The notes under the pieces: generated by a model
The model's database searches: none
Told to the model about the DNA's origin: nothing
The model's input: only the letters and a program-made list of their open reading frames with translations
In this document: positions 45,967-55,203 of the stretch, one piece after another
Position numbering within the stretch: the first letter of the stretch is position 1
Layout: each line of letters starts with the position of its first letter
Translations under genes and position numbers: made by a program
Assembly (NCBI RefSeq): GCF_017310035.1
Contig: NZ_CP022296.1
Location: 2,728,001-2,792,000, forward strand
Source: Nocardioides sp. S5
GTDB taxonomy: Bacteria; Actinomycetota; Actinomycetes; Propionibacteriales; Nocardioidaceae
Length of the DNA: 64,000 bases
Direction of reading: 5' to 3'

Positions 45967-48096
45967 TCACTTCGTCGCCTCCATCATCTGGCGGAGCTCC
46001 TTCTTGAGGTCCGAGATCTCGTCGCGCAGGCGCGCCGCCACCTCGAACTGCAGCTCGGCGGCCGCGGTCTTCATCTGGTCGGTGAGGCCCTGGATGAGCT
46101 CGGCGAGGTCGCTGCTGGGGATGCCGGCGGTGTCGGGCGCCTCCGCGTGGATGCGTGAGAGGGCGGGCGTCGGGGACTTCCCTGCCTTGACTCCCCCGGC
46201 TCGGCCCTTCTGACCGACGTCGGCCCAGGTGCGGAGCAGCTCCTCGGTGTTCTCGTCCTCGCGGGCGAGCATCTCGGTGATGTCGGCGATCTTCTTGCGC
46301 AGCGGCTGGGGGTCGATCCCGCGCTCGGTGTTGTAGGCGACCTGGATCGCACGGCGACGGTTGGTCTCGCCGATCGCGTTCTCCATCGAGGGAGTGATCT
46401 TGTCGGCGTACATGTGGACCTGGCCGGACACGTTGCGCGCCGCACGACCGATGGTCTGGATGAGCGACTTGTCGGAGCGCAGGAAGCCCTCCTTGTCCGC
46501 GTCGAGGATCGCGACCAGCGACACCTCGGGGAGGTCGAGGCCCTCGCGGAGCAGGTTGATGCCGACGAGGACGTCGTACTCGCCCATGCGCAGCTCGCGG
46601 AGCAGCTCGATGCGGCGCAGCGTGTCGACCTCGGAGTGGAGGTAGCGGGTGCGGATGCCGGCGTCGAGGAGGTAGTCGGTGAGGTCCTCGGACATCTTCT
46701 TGGTCAGCGTGGTGACCAGGACGCGCTCGTTCTTGTCGGCGCGGGTGCGGATCTCGTGGATCAGGTCGTCGATCTGGCCCTTGGTCGGCTTGACGACCAC
46801 CTCGGGGTCGATCAGGCCGGTCGGGCGGATGATCTGCTGCACCGTGCCCTCGATGCCGCCGACCCGGTCGAGCTCGTAGTTGCCCGGGGTCGCGGAGAGG
46901 TAGATCGTCTGGCCGATCCGCTCGAGGAACTCCTCCCACCGCAGCGGCCGGTTGTCCATGGCGCTGGGCAGGCGGAAGCCGTGGTCGACGAGGTTGCGCT
47001 TGCGCGACATGTCGCCTTCGTACATCCCGCCGATCTGCGGCACCGCGACGTGGGACTCGTCGACGACCAGCACGAAGTCCTCGGGGAAGTAGTCGAGCAA
47101 GGTGTTGGGCGCGCTGCCGGGCTTGCGGCCGTCCATGTGCATCGAGTAGTTCTCGATGCCCGAGCACGAGCCGACCTGGCGCATCATCTCGACGTCGTAC
47201 GTCGTGCGCATCCGCAGTCGCTGCGCCTCGAGCAGCTTGCCCTGCTTCTCGAAGGTCGCGAGCTGGTCGTCGAGCTCGAGCTCGATGCCCTTGATCGCGC
47301 GCTCCATCCGCTCCGGGCCGGCGACGTAGTGGGTGGCGGGAAAGACGTGGAGCTCGGTGTCCTCGGAGATCACCTCGCCGGTGATGGGGTGGAGCGTCAT
47401 CAGCCGCTCGATCTCGTCGCCGAAGAACTCCACGCGGACCGCGAGCTCCTCGTAGACCGGGAAGATCTCGAGGGTGTCGCCGCGCACGCGGAAGGTGCCG
47501 CGGGTGAAGGACATGTCGTTGCGGGTGTACTGGATCTCCACCAGGCGGCGCAGCACCGAGTCGCGGTCGTGCTCCTCGCCGACGTTGAGGCGCAGCATCC
47601 TGTCGACGTACTCCTGGGGGGTGCCGAGGCCGTAGATGCAGGACACCGTCGAGACCACGATCGTGTCGCGGCGGGTCAGCAGGCTGTTGGTCGCGCTGTG
47701 GCGCAGCCGCTCGACCTCCTCGTTGATGGAGGAGTCCTTCTCGATGTAGGTGTCGGTCTGGGGGACGTAGGCCTCGGGCTGGTAGTAGTCGTAGTAGGAG
47801 ACGAAGTACTCGACCGCGTTGTCCGGGAAGAGCTGGCGCAGCTCGTTGGCGAACTGGGCGGCGAGGGTCTTGTTGGGCTGGAGCACCAGCACCGGGCGCT
47901 GGACCTGCTCGGCGACCCACGCCACCGTCGCGGTCTTGCCGGTGCCGGTCGCGCCGAGCAGCACGACGTCCTGCTCGCCGCCGTTGATCCGCTCGACGAT
48001 CTCCTTGATCGCCGCCGGCTGGTCGCCGGAGGGCTCGTAGTCGGAGACCACCTTGAAGGGGGCCACCCGGCGCTGGAGATCGGTGACTGGACGCAT
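45967..48096 (-). CDS. uvrB: UvrABC excinuclease subunit B
   Basis: A 709-aa helicase-fold protein that verifies damage after UvrA loading and recruits UvrC. Walker [14 protein letters not shown] near residue 48, the beta-hairpin region ([20 protein letters not shown]), Walker B VVDESH, helicase motif [11 protein letters not shown], and a C-terminal UVR motif ([22 protein letters not shown]) are all intact. The ATG at 48096 is preceded 6 nt by TAGGCT (48103-48108) with no ribosome-binding site, so the mRNA is probably leaderless. I see no LexA box here, unlike uvrA. Confidence 0.96.
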   Translation of the reverse strand: MRPVTDLQRRVAPFKVVSDYEPSGDQPAAIKEIVERINGGEQDVVLLGATGTGKTATVAWVAEQVQRPVLVLQPNKTLAAQFANELRQLFPDNAVEYFVSYYDYYQPEAYVPQTDTYIEKDSSINEEVERLRHSATNSLLTRRDTIVVSTVSCIYGLGTPQEYVDRMLRLNVGEEHDRDSVLRRLVEIQYTRNDMSFTRGTFRVRGDTLEIFPVYEELAVRVEFFGDEIERLMTLHPITGEVISEDTELHVFPATHYVAGPERMERAIKGIELELDDQLATFEKQGKLLEAQRLRMRTTYDVEMMRQVGSCSGIENYSMHMDGRKPGSAPNTLLDYFPEDFVLVVDESHVAVPQIGGMYEGDMSRKRNLVDHGFRLPSAMDNRPLRWEEFLERIGQTIYLSATPGNYELDRVGGIEGTVQQIIRPTGLIDPEVVVKPTKGQIDDLIHEIRTRADKNERVLVTTLTKKMSEDLTDYLLDAGIRTRYLHSEVDTLRRIELLRELRMGEYDVLVGINLLREGLDLPEVSLVAILDADKEGFLRSDKSLIQTIGRAARNVSGQVHMYADKITPSMENAIGETNRRRAIQVAYNTERGIDPQPLRKKIADITEMLAREDENTEELLRTWADVGQKGRAGGVKAGKSPTPALSRIHAEAPDTAGIPSSDLAELIQGLTDQMKTAAAELQFEVAARLRDEISDLKKELRQMMEATK

Positions 48097-48135
48097 GCGT
48101 CGAGCCTACGGGCCGCCACCGACAGCGGGCCGGTG

Positions 48136-48167
48136 CGAGCTGACCTGCCCCGGGTCAGGTCAGCTCG
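48136..48167. terminator. Perfect 12-bp hairpin between the secreted protein and uvrB
   Basis: CGAGCTGACCTG (48136-48147) pairs perfectly with CAGGTCAGCTCG (48156-48167) across an 8-nt loop. It includes the stop codon of the secreted protein gene (48155-48157), so the last codons lie in the stem. It is well placed to end that transcript before uvrB, whose -10 box lies 28 bp further on. Confidence 0.7.
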
Positions 48168-48781
48168 TCGCAGATCAGCTGGTCGACGTCCACGGTGCCG
48201 TCGTACACCTGGTGGACGCCGTGCATCACGGCGATCTCCTCGAAGTCGGCTCCCGGCTCGAAGGTCACCGTCCCGGTGTCGTGCAGCACGTTGCCCTGGC
48301 CACGCTGGTTGGCGACGTAGATCGCGCCCACCTCGGTCATGACCCTCGTCGCCAGGTCCCCCGGCACGGGGTAGACGTAGTGGCGGTTGAAGTGCCCCTT
48401 GATCGTCAGCGTCGGTCCGCTGCCGTCGGCCGACAGGGAGAACACGTCGGCCGGGAAGTCGAGGTGCACCCTCGTCCTCGTCGCGAGGCCCTCTGCATCG
48501 TGCCAGCGAGTCATGAACTCGCGAGCCGTTCCCGAGATCCAGACCTCCTTGCCGTCACACGTGAGGCCGATCGGTTCGTGGTACGACGCCTCGTACCCGC
48601 CCTTGCAGGTGATGCCGGTGCCGGCCTCGAAGCACGACCACGGGGCGAAGTTCGGGTTGAGCGGGGGCTGCAGCTGCGCCGGATCGACCTGGTGCGGCGG
48701 GTCGGAGACCGCGGCAGGCGCGGTGAGGGCGACGGTGGCCAGACAAGCGGCAGCCACGGCTGCCGTGCGCAAGGTGTTCAT
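48155..48781 (-). CDS. Secreted protein of unknown function
   Basis: A 208-aa protein with a Sec signal peptide (MNTLRTAAVAAACLATVALT, cleavage near AVS at 24-26). Mature part: four Cys (SCFEAGTGITCKGG; LTCDGKEVW; LICDELT) that may pair, HLDFPADVFSLSADGSGPTL and GDLATRVMTEVGAIYV. I recognise no family. An AGGAGCC precedes the ATG at 48781. Divergent from the receiver gene across 161 bp, in which GGATCG-CGGT-CGATCC (about 48804-48819) is a perfect 6-bp inverted repeat. Confidence 0.75.
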   Translation of the reverse strand: MNTLRTAAVAAACLATVALTAPAAVSDPPHQVDPAQLQPPLNPNFAPWSCFEAGTGITCKGGYEASYHEPIGLTCDGKEVWISGTAREFMTRWHDAEGLATRTRVHLDFPADVFSLSADGSGPTLTIKGHFNRHYVYPVPGDLATRVMTEVGAIYVANQRGQGNVLHDTGTVTFEPGADFEEIAVMHGVHQVYDGTVDVDQLICDELT

Positions 48782-48942
48782 GATGAAGGCTCCTGGGTCG
48801 GTCGGATCGCGGTCGATCCGTTCGCCTCCGACGCTAGGCACGAGAGCCGCTCGGCACGTCGGGGCCATCCGCCGACTCTCGAGGTCCGCCGTCGTGGGTA
48901 GCCACGATGCGCGATGGCGCCCCGAGGTGCGACGATCGCGCC

Positions 48943-49299
48943 ATGGGGCGAACCGTCCTCGTCGTGGATGACCACGCCGACTTCCTGCGTGCGGCCACGG
49001 CGCTGCTCGCGGCCGACGGCTTCGAGGTGGTCGGCGCGGCAGCCACCGGCGCCGAGGCTCTCCTCGCCAACGAGGCACTTCGACCCCAGGTGGTGCTGGT
49101 AGACGTCCGACTCCCGGACATCGACGGACTCACCGTCGCGGAGCGGCTGTCGGCCCTGCCCGAGCCGCCCGAGGTGGTGCTGGTCTCCAGCCGGGAGGCG
49201 TCGACGTACGGCGCTCGCCTGCGCTCGTCACCGGCCCGCGGCTTCCTCGTCAAGGCCGATCTCAGCGGAGCGGCCCTGCGCCGCCTGCTGTCGGACTGA
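48943..49299 (+). CDS. Stand-alone response regulator receiver protein
   Basis: A 118-aa protein consisting only of a receiver domain. The acidic pocket is VVDDHADF (Asp9, Asp10), the phospho-acceptor is Asp54 in VLVDVRLPDIDG, the Ser/Thr switch is in VLVSSREAS, and the Lys is in FLVKADL (Lys104). There is no output domain. ATG at 48943 with GACGAT 6 nt upstream. It is followed 5 bp later by a kinase gene whose own His is missing, so it may act as a phosphate carrier or sink between the split kinases described in the findings rather than as a transcription factor. Confidence 0.85.
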   Translation: MGRTVLVVDDHADFLRAATALLAADGFEVVGAAATGAEALLANEALRPQVVLVDVRLPDIDGLTVAERLSALPEPPEVVLVSSREASTYGARLRSSPARGFLVKADLSGAALRRLLSD

Positions 49300-49304
49300 C
49301 CTCG

Positions 49305-50786
49305 ATGGACGCCGACCACGCCGCAGTGCTCGTGACGGACCTCACCGTCGGCCTCCTCGTGCTCGTGACGGCCGCGCTGACCTGGCGGCGGAGTCGTTCC
49401 ACGGCCACGTTGGTGGCGGTCGTCGCAGTCACGTGGCTCGTCGCCTTCGTCCTTCCGGCCGCGCTGTTCTGGCACCGCGGGGTGCTGGTCCACGCGCTGC
49501 TCGCGCATCCGCACGGGCGTCCGCGTCGCCTTCCCGCCATCGCCCTCACGGCAGCGGCGTACGTCGTCTCGGTCCTCGCCCCCGTGCTGTGGCTCGACGA
49601 CCGGGCCACAGTCCTGCTCGCGCTGGCGCTCGCCCTCGGTGCTGGCTGGAACCTCCGCGGCACCCGGGGTCTCGCCCGAGCGCGGCACCGTTGGGCACTC
49701 GCCGCGTCCCTCCTGTTCTCGGGCACGCTCCTGGGCATCGCCCTGGTGCGGTTCTCGCAGGGGTCGTCGGCGTGGTTCCCGAGCCTGGTCGCGTACGACG
49801 TGGCCGTCCTGGCTGCCTGCGCCGTCCTGTACGTCGGTCTGGGTCAGGCACCCGTGTCGCACCTGACCGATCTCGTGGTGGACCTCGGCGACGTGCCGGC
49901 CCGGCCGGTCCGGGACGCGCTGGCCCGTGCGCTCCAGGACCCCGACCTGGTCGTGGCCACCTGGGACCCGGTGCGTGGCACGTACGCCGCCGCGGACGGG
50001 CGTCCCGTCGCAGCGACCGCCCGGCCCGGCAGGTCGGTCACGCGGGTCGACCGGGACGGACACCTGTTCCTGCTGCTGGAGCACGACGCCGCGATCGCGG
50101 ATGACCCACGACTGCACCACGCACTCGAGGCCGCCGCTCGGATGGAGGCCGTGCACGCGGCCTGGCAGGTGGAGGTGTCCGGACAGGCGGCAGCGGTGCA
50201 GGCTTCCCGCGCCCGCCTGGTCGAGGCGGCCGACCTCGAGCGGCGCCGGCTGGAGTCCGAGCTCCGGGACGGGGTGGAGGCACGACTCGCCGAGCTGGCG
50301 GCGAGCCTGTCGACGTGGCCCCACGGCGGGACGCACGTCGCGCGAGCCGTCGACCAGCTCGCTCGGACGCGCAAGGACCTGCGGGAGCTGGCCTCGGGCC
50401 TGCGCCCGCACGCTCTGACGGACGGTCTTCCCGCGGCCCTCCGCGACCTGGTGGAGTCGGCTCCCGTCCCCGTCACGCTGGGCGTGGACGTGGGCCCGCT
50501 CCCGCCGGAGACCGAGGTGACCGTCTACTACGTGTGCGCGGAGTCGCTCGCCAACGCGGCGAAGCACGCTCCGGGCGCCTCGGTGGTCATCGACGTCGGA
50601 TCCGGCGACGGAAGGCTCCGCGCGGAGATCTCCGATGACGGTCCCGGAGGTGCGGCCATGTCGCACCGAGGCGGCCTGCTGGGCCTCCGCGACCGGGTGG
50701 AAGCGCTCGGTGGATCGCTGACCGTGTCCTCGACACCGGCCGGCACGAGCGTGGTGGCCGAGCTCCCGCTCGACCACCGCGCGTGA
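49305..50786 (+). CDS. Sensor kinase with intact ATPase but no phospho-acceptor His
   Basis: A 493-aa NarL-type (HPK7) kinase. Residues 1-190 hold about six hydrophobic helices, residues 190-290 a small GAF-like linker, and 300-345 the dimerisation helix (RLVEAADLERRRLESELRDG). The His of the family's ELHDG motif is Arg321 (CGG, 50265-50267). The ATP-binding domain is complete: N-box CAESLANAAKH (Asn417), G1 SDDGPGG (444-449), G2 GGLLGLRDR (456-464). It can thus bind ATP but not autophosphorylate normally. Its stop codon ends at 50786 and abuts the convergent binding-protein gene. Probable partner: the kinase at 52787. Confidence 0.88.
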   Translation: MDADHAAVLVTDLTVGLLVLVTAALTWRRSRSTATLVAVVAVTWLVAFVLPAALFWHRGVLVHALLAHPHGRPRRLPAIALTAAAYVVSVLAPVLWLDDRATVLLALALALGAGWNLRGTRGLARARHRWALAASLLFSGTLLGIALVRFSQGSSAWFPSLVAYDVAVLAACAVLYVGLGQAPVSHLTDLVVDLGDVPARPVRDALARALQDPDLVVATWDPVRGTYAAADGRPVAATARPGRSVTRVDRDGHLFLLLEHDAAIADDPRLHHALEAAARMEAVHAAWQVEVSGQAAAVQASRARLVEAADLERRRLESELRDGVEARLAELAASLSTWPHGGTHVARAVDQLARTRKDLRELASGLRPHALTDGLPAALRDLVESAPVPVTLGVDVGPLPPETEVTVYYVCAESLANAAKHAPGASVVIDVGSGDGRLRAEISDDGPGGAAMSHRGGLLGLRDRVEALGGSLTVSSTPAGTSVVAELPLDHRA

Positions 50787-52652
50787 TCAGTCCACCCGCT
50801 GCCACCGGAGGTCGAACTGGAAGTCGGGCTCCGACACCTCGCCGGCAGGCTCGAAGCGCAGGCTTCCGTCGTCGCCCACCGCCCAGGTCATGTGGATGAC
50901 CTCGGGCTCGTCGTGGAGCCGCCACCACAGCTGGTCGTCCTCCACCTGGTAGATGCCCTCGGCATGGTCGGTGATGTTGGGCGCGACCTGGTCGAACGTC
51001 CAGCGACCCGCGTCCAACGTGAAGGTCCAGACCCCGTGGTTGCCCTCGACGCCCTCGGGACCGAGCCCGTGGTCCTCGAGGTAGCGGTCGGTGAACTCGG
51101 CACGGTAGGTGCCGTCCGGCAGGCCCCCGCCCTCGGCTCGGATGTTCTCGACGGTCACCTCGGGCACGGGATCCGTGCCCGTGCCCGTTCCCGTGGCGTC
51201 CCCGACGCGCCGCCACGGGAGCATGAAGTGGAAGTCGCCGTACCGCTCCTGGCCGCTCACGTCCTCGAAGCGGAGGCTCCCGTCCTGGTCGATCCACCAG
51301 CGCAGGTGGAAGACGAAGCTGTCTCCCGCGAAACGCCAGAACAGCTCGTCCCCGCGCACCTGGTAGACGTCCGACGCTGCGTACTCGAGGTTCGGCGCGA
51401 CCTGGTGGAGCGACCACGTCCCGTCGACGAGCTCGAAGGTCCACACACCGTGGTTGTCCTGGATCTGCCCGGGCGTGAGGCCTCGGTCCCGGAGCCACTC
51501 GTCGGTGAGCTCGAAGCGGTAGACGCCGTCGGGCAGGGCCCCGCCCTCGGCTACGACGTTGTCGACGGTGACGTCGCCGGTCTCGGGTGAGCACGTCGGC
51601 AGCGTCACGGGCGTGACCGCCTCGGCGTGGTCCGAGATCCGGTCGATGAGCGCTGCCGTCGCCGGGTCCTGCCTCAGGCCGGCGGTGACGCTGCCGACAG
51701 TCGCGCGCACCCGGCCGGCGGCAGCGGGTCCCTCGTGGACGATCGTGCCGCCCTCGTCGCAGAACGCCCGGGCGAGCTCCTCGTCGCCGACCTGTGTCGC
51801 GATCGCCCAGTCGCGCGTGGCGGCGGCTGCTTCGCGGAGCCCGTCCTGCTGGTCCTCTGTCAGGTCGTCGTAGGCCGCCGCGTTGGCGACGAGCGAGTTG
51901 ACCTTCGCGAAGAGGGCCACGTCGCCCACGAGGGAGCTGCCGCCGGGGAGCGTCTCGCTCAGCGACAGCTGGGACTCCACCGCGACCGTCGCGCTGTCGA
52001 TCTCCGCATCCGTGGGTCGTGCGCCGAGCGCCTCGAGGACCGCCCACGTCGTCTCGGAGCGCGGCGCCCGGACCCGGCCCCCTTCCGCCAGCCTGTCGAC
52101 GACCCCCGGTCGTCCGTCCACCGACCAGAGGCGGCGGATGCCCTCGGGCACGAGCGTGAGCCCCGTGATGCCGATGTCGTCGAGTCCGGTCAGCAGGTCT
52201 CGCACGAGGTCCTCGTCACCGACGACCGAGTGGACCGCCTCGTCCGAGGTGAGCAGGAGCGGGGTGTTGAGGGCGCGCATCGTGGTGACCCCCTCCGTGT
52301 CCCAGGCGCGCGCCGGGATCATGCCCAGGTCCAGCTCGCCGCCGACCACCATCCGAGCGACCTCCTGGTCCCACGCGGGGACGTTGGGGCCGCCGAGCAC
52401 CCGGAACCGCGGCTCGATGCGGACCGTGCCGTCGGTGAGGACGGCCACCTGACGCGCGAACTCCTCGATCTGGTTGCTCGCCGGCCGCCCTTGCGGGTCC
52501 TCGGTCCCCATGGTGAGGACCACCGGCGGCGGCGTTCCGCCCGATCGTGTGCCTGTTCCGCTCGTGCTCGTGCACGCGGTGAGGGAGATCGCGAGCCAGA
52601 CCCCCGTCGCCACCGCCGCGGCCCTGCGGGCAGTGACACTCGCGTTGTCCAT
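50787..52652 (-). CDS. TRAP-type solute-binding lipoprotein with duplicated C-terminal domain
   Basis: A 621-aa lipoprotein. The signal peptide ends in LTAC with Cys27 lipidated, followed by a Ser/Thr/Gly linker. Residues 42-350 resemble DctP-family TRAP binding proteins (VLTMGTEDPQGRPASNQIEE; LDLGMIPARAWDTEGV; LTEDQQDGLREAA; FCDEGGTIV). Residues 360-482 and 499-620 are two copies of a 120-residue domain (LPDGVYRFELTDEWL / LPDGTYRAEFTDRYL; NHGVWTF in both). No DctQ/DctM transporter is nearby. AGGAGG precedes the ATG at 52652. It sits between, and is divergent or convergent to, two halves of a split kinase, suggesting a sensory rather than uptake role. Confidence 0.85.
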   Translation of the reverse strand: MDNASVTARRAAAVATGVWLAISLTACTSTSGTGTRSGGTPPPVVLTMGTEDPQGRPASNQIEEFARQVAVLTDGTVRIEPRFRVLGGPNVPAWDQEVARMVVGGELDLGMIPARAWDTEGVTTMRALNTPLLLTSDEAVHSVVGDEDLVRDLLTGLDDIGITGLTLVPEGIRRLWSVDGRPGVVDRLAEGGRVRAPRSETTWAVLEALGARPTDAEIDSATVAVESQLSLSETLPGGSSLVGDVALFAKVNSLVANAAAYDDLTEDQQDGLREAAAATRDWAIATQVGDEELARAFCDEGGTIVHEGPAAAGRVRATVGSVTAGLRQDPATAALIDRISDHAEAVTPVTLPTCSPETGDVTVDNVVAEGGALPDGVYRFELTDEWLRDRGLTPGQIQDNHGVWTFELVDGTWSLHQVAPNLEYAASDVYQVRGDELFWRFAGDSFVFHLRWWIDQDGSLRFEDVSGQERYGDFHFMLPWRRVGDATGTGTGTDPVPEVTVENIRAEGGGLPDGTYRAEFTDRYLEDHGLGPEGVEGNHGVWTFTLDAGRWTFDQVAPNITDHAEGIYQVEDDQLWWRLHDEPEVIHMTWAVGDDGSLRFEPAGEVSEPDFQFDLRWQRVD

Positions 52653-52786
52653 GATCCGCCTCCTCGCACCTCGTGGGATGGTTCGACGCTAGGGATCAGG
52701 AGTCGTCCGTCCATCCGGGCAGGCACCGGCCGATCGCCGATCTCGATTGTGGCTTCCCGCAGGTGCAAGCGCGAGAGACTGGCGCC

Positions 52787-54499
52787 ATGAGTCAGGTGGC
52801 GCGGCGCCGGAGCCAGGTGCTCGCGATCGTGTGCGTGTGCCTCGCCACCGCCTACTGCGTGATCGTGACCACGGTCCACGTCGACCGCGCACCGCGTGTC
52901 ACGTCGTACCTGGGGACCTCACCCGCCGTCGCGCTCGTGGCTCTCACGACCGCGTACGCGCTCGTCGGCGCCGGCGCCTACGTCCTGTGGCGCTCCCGCT
53001 CCGGCTGGCTCGGCACGGCCTGCCTGGTCCTGGCCTGCACGTGGCTGGGTCCGGTGCTGGTCGGGTGGGACGGCGGGCCCTCGCTGGCGCGGGCACTCGC
53101 GGCGATGATCCCTGCGCTCGCCGTTCCCGTGCTGGCACACCTCGCGCTGACAGCGGTGTACGGAACGACACCGTGGGTCGTTGCTGGAGCGGCCGTGGGC
53201 TACGTGCTGGTCGGCCTGCTCAGCGCTGCGGCGGGTCTGGTGCGCCATCCGCTCCTGGACGCGGCCTGCTGGAGCGACTGCAGCGACTACGTCATGGTCA
53301 CGTCGAACCCCGGCCTGTCCGCAGACCTCACCCAGCTCCTGCGCGGGCTCACCGTCGTCGTGGCGGCCGTCGTCCTCGTCCTGGTCGTGGTGCAGATGAC
53401 CCGTGCGCACGCCTGGCCGGCGCTAGCCGTCGCGGCGGCACTCACCCTGCTCGCCGAGGCCGCGAACGCCCTCAGGCTGCAGCGGGCGCCGCTCGAACGT
53501 TTCGACACCACCGCCGGACTGTCCGTGTTCCTGCTGCAGGCCGCCGGTCTGCTCGGTGTCGCGGGGGGAGCGGCGTGGCTCACCCACAGCCGCCGGCAGG
53601 CGCTGCGACGCGCGACCCGACTCATGAGCGAGCTGGCCGAACGTCGACAGGGAGGCAGCCTCCAGCAGAGCCTGCGGGCAGCCGTCGGGGACCCGACCCT
53701 GACCCTGCGCTACTGGAGGCGCGACACCGGTCAGTGGGTCGACGCCGATGGTCGGATCCGGCCCGAGGGACCAGGGGCGCCGACGGTCGCACGCGTGGTG
53801 CGTGGCCGCGAGCCCGTGGCCCTCATCGAGTACGACGGCCACCGCCTCGGACGCCGCGTCCTCGAGCAGGAGCTGGGAGCCGTCGCCCGACTGGCGATCG
53901 ACACGGAGCGACTGCGCGCGGAGAGCCTCGGGCACCTGGCCGAGCTGACCCTGTCGCGCGAGCGCATCGTCGCCGAGGCCGACAGCCATCGACGTCGGGT
54001 CGAGCGAGACCTGCACGACGGTGCGCAGCAGCGACTGCTCGCCGTGACGTACGAGCTCCGCCTGGCCAGGGCAGAGGCGGACGACGACGTCACCGAGCCC
54101 CTCGACGAGGCGATCGCGTGCGCGCGGACGTGCCTCGACGAGCTGCGGGAGTTCGCCCACGGCGTCTTCCCCGCCGTCCTCGACCATGCCGGGCTCGAGG
54201 AGGCGCTGTGGTCACTTGCCGAGCGTTCGGACCCACCCATGGTGCTGCACAGCGCGCTCGCGTCGGGTCCGCGCTTCCCGGCGGCCGAACGGACGGCGTA
54301 CTTCGTGGCGAGATCGGTGGTGCAGGACGCCCGGGGAACGGTCACGATCGACGTACGCCGTCGCGGCGCGGACCTCGTGCTGGTCGCCGCCGGCGTGGGC
54401 ACCCTCGACGAGGTCCACCTGCGCGACCGGGTGGGAGCGGTCGGGGGCGAGCTGCGCCATGATGGGGACCGACTGGAGGCGGTGATCCCGTGCGGGTAG
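52787..54499 (+). CDS. Sensor kinase with phospho-acceptor His but degenerate ATPase domain
   Basis: A 570-aa membrane protein: residues 10-300 contain about eight hydrophobic helices, then a cytosolic linker. The dimerisation helix HRRRVERDLHDGAQQRLLAV keeps the phospho-acceptor His410 and the family motif. The following ATPase domain has lost its key residues: at the N-box the E-x3-N becomes ARSVVQ (Arg509, Gln513), G1 reads VAAGVGTLD instead of DDGxGG, and the G2 glycines are missing. ATP binding is unlikely. ATG at 52787 with GAGACT 6 nt upstream. The response regulator overlaps its 3' end by 10 nt. Confidence 0.88.
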   Translation: MSQVARRRSQVLAIVCVCLATAYCVIVTTVHVDRAPRVTSYLGTSPAVALVALTTAYALVGAGAYVLWRSRSGWLGTACLVLACTWLGPVLVGWDGGPSLARALAAMIPALAVPVLAHLALTAVYGTTPWVVAGAAVGYVLVGLLSAAAGLVRHPLLDAACWSDCSDYVMVTSNPGLSADLTQLLRGLTVVVAAVVLVLVVVQMTRAHAWPALAVAAALTLLAEAANALRLQRAPLERFDTTAGLSVFLLQAAGLLGVAGGAAWLTHSRRQALRRATRLMSELAERRQGGSLQQSLRAAVGDPTLTLRYWRRDTGQWVDADGRIRPEGPGAPTVARVVRGREPVALIEYDGHRLGRRVLEQELGAVARLAIDTERLRAESLGHLAELTLSRERIVAEADSHRRRVERDLHDGAQQRLLAVTYELRLARAEADDDVTEPLDEAIACARTCLDELREFAHGVFPAVLDHAGLEEALWSLAERSDPPMVLHSALASGPRFPAAERTAYFVARSVVQDARGTVTIDVRRRGADLVLVAAGVGTLDEVHLRDRVGAVGGELRHDGDRLEAVIPCG

Positions 54500-55158
54500 T
54501 CGTGGCAGAGGACAACATGCTGACCCGCGAGGGCATCGTCTCGGTGCTGACCTCGTCAGGTGTCGAGGTGGTCGCCGTGGCCGACCAGGCCGCCGGGCTG
54601 CTCGCGGCCGTGGAGCGCGAGCGACCGGACGCCGCCATCGTCGACATCCGCATGCCCCCGACACACACCGACGAGGGTCTCGTCGCCGCGCGTGCCATCC
54701 GGGCAGACCATCCGGACACCGTGGTCCTCGTGCTGTCGCAGTACGTCGAGACGGCGTACGCCCTCCGCCTGCTCGACGAGCACCCCGAGGGTCTCGGCTA
54801 CCTCCTCAAGGACCGGCTGTTCGACGGCGCCGTGCTGGTGGACGCCCTGCGGCGACTGTGTGAGTCGGAGTCGGTGGTCGACCCGACGATCGTGGCGCAG
54901 CTCATGCGTCGACGCCGGTTGAAGGACCCGCTCGACTCGTTGAGCGAGCGTGAGCGCGAAGTGCTCGCCCTGGTGGCCGAGGGCTACTCCAACAGTGCGC
55001 TGGCCGCGAGGCTGTCGATCGCGGAACGCACGGTGGAGGCACACATCACCCAGGCGTTCGCCAAGCTCCGTCTCGTCGACGACCCCGCGTCCAACCGCCG
55101 CGTGCTGGCTGTCGTGGCCTACCTGCGATCGAGATCGCACCTGACGGACCAGCCCTGA
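54490..55158 (+). CDS. NarL/LuxR-family response regulator
   Basis: A 222-aa DNA-binding response regulator. The receiver has Glu7-Asp8 in VVAEDNML, the phospho-acceptor Asp52 in AIVDIRMPPTHTDEG, and YLLKDRLFD with the Lys. The C-terminal LuxR-type helix-turn-helix is LSEREREVLALVAEGYSNSALAARLSIAERTVEAHI. It begins at GTG 54490, overlapping the degenerate kinase gene by 10 nt, so it is the cognate output of that phospho-acceptor protein. Likely target: the divergent promoters at 52653-52786, by analogy; not shown by sequence. Confidence 0.92.
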   Translation: MRVVVAEDNMLTREGIVSVLTSSGVEVVAVADQAAGLLAAVERERPDAAIVDIRMPPTHTDEGLVAARAIRADHPDTVVLVLSQYVETAYALRLLDEHPEGLGYLLKDRLFDGAVLVDALRRLCESESVVDPTIVAQLMRRRRLKDPLDSLSEREREVLALVAEGYSNSALAARLSIAERTVEAHITQAFAKLRLVDDPASNRRVLAVVAYLRSRSHLTDQP

Positions 55159-55203
55159 CGCGTCCCGGTCGGCGGATGACGGTGACATCGCTAGATTGTC
55201 CGC

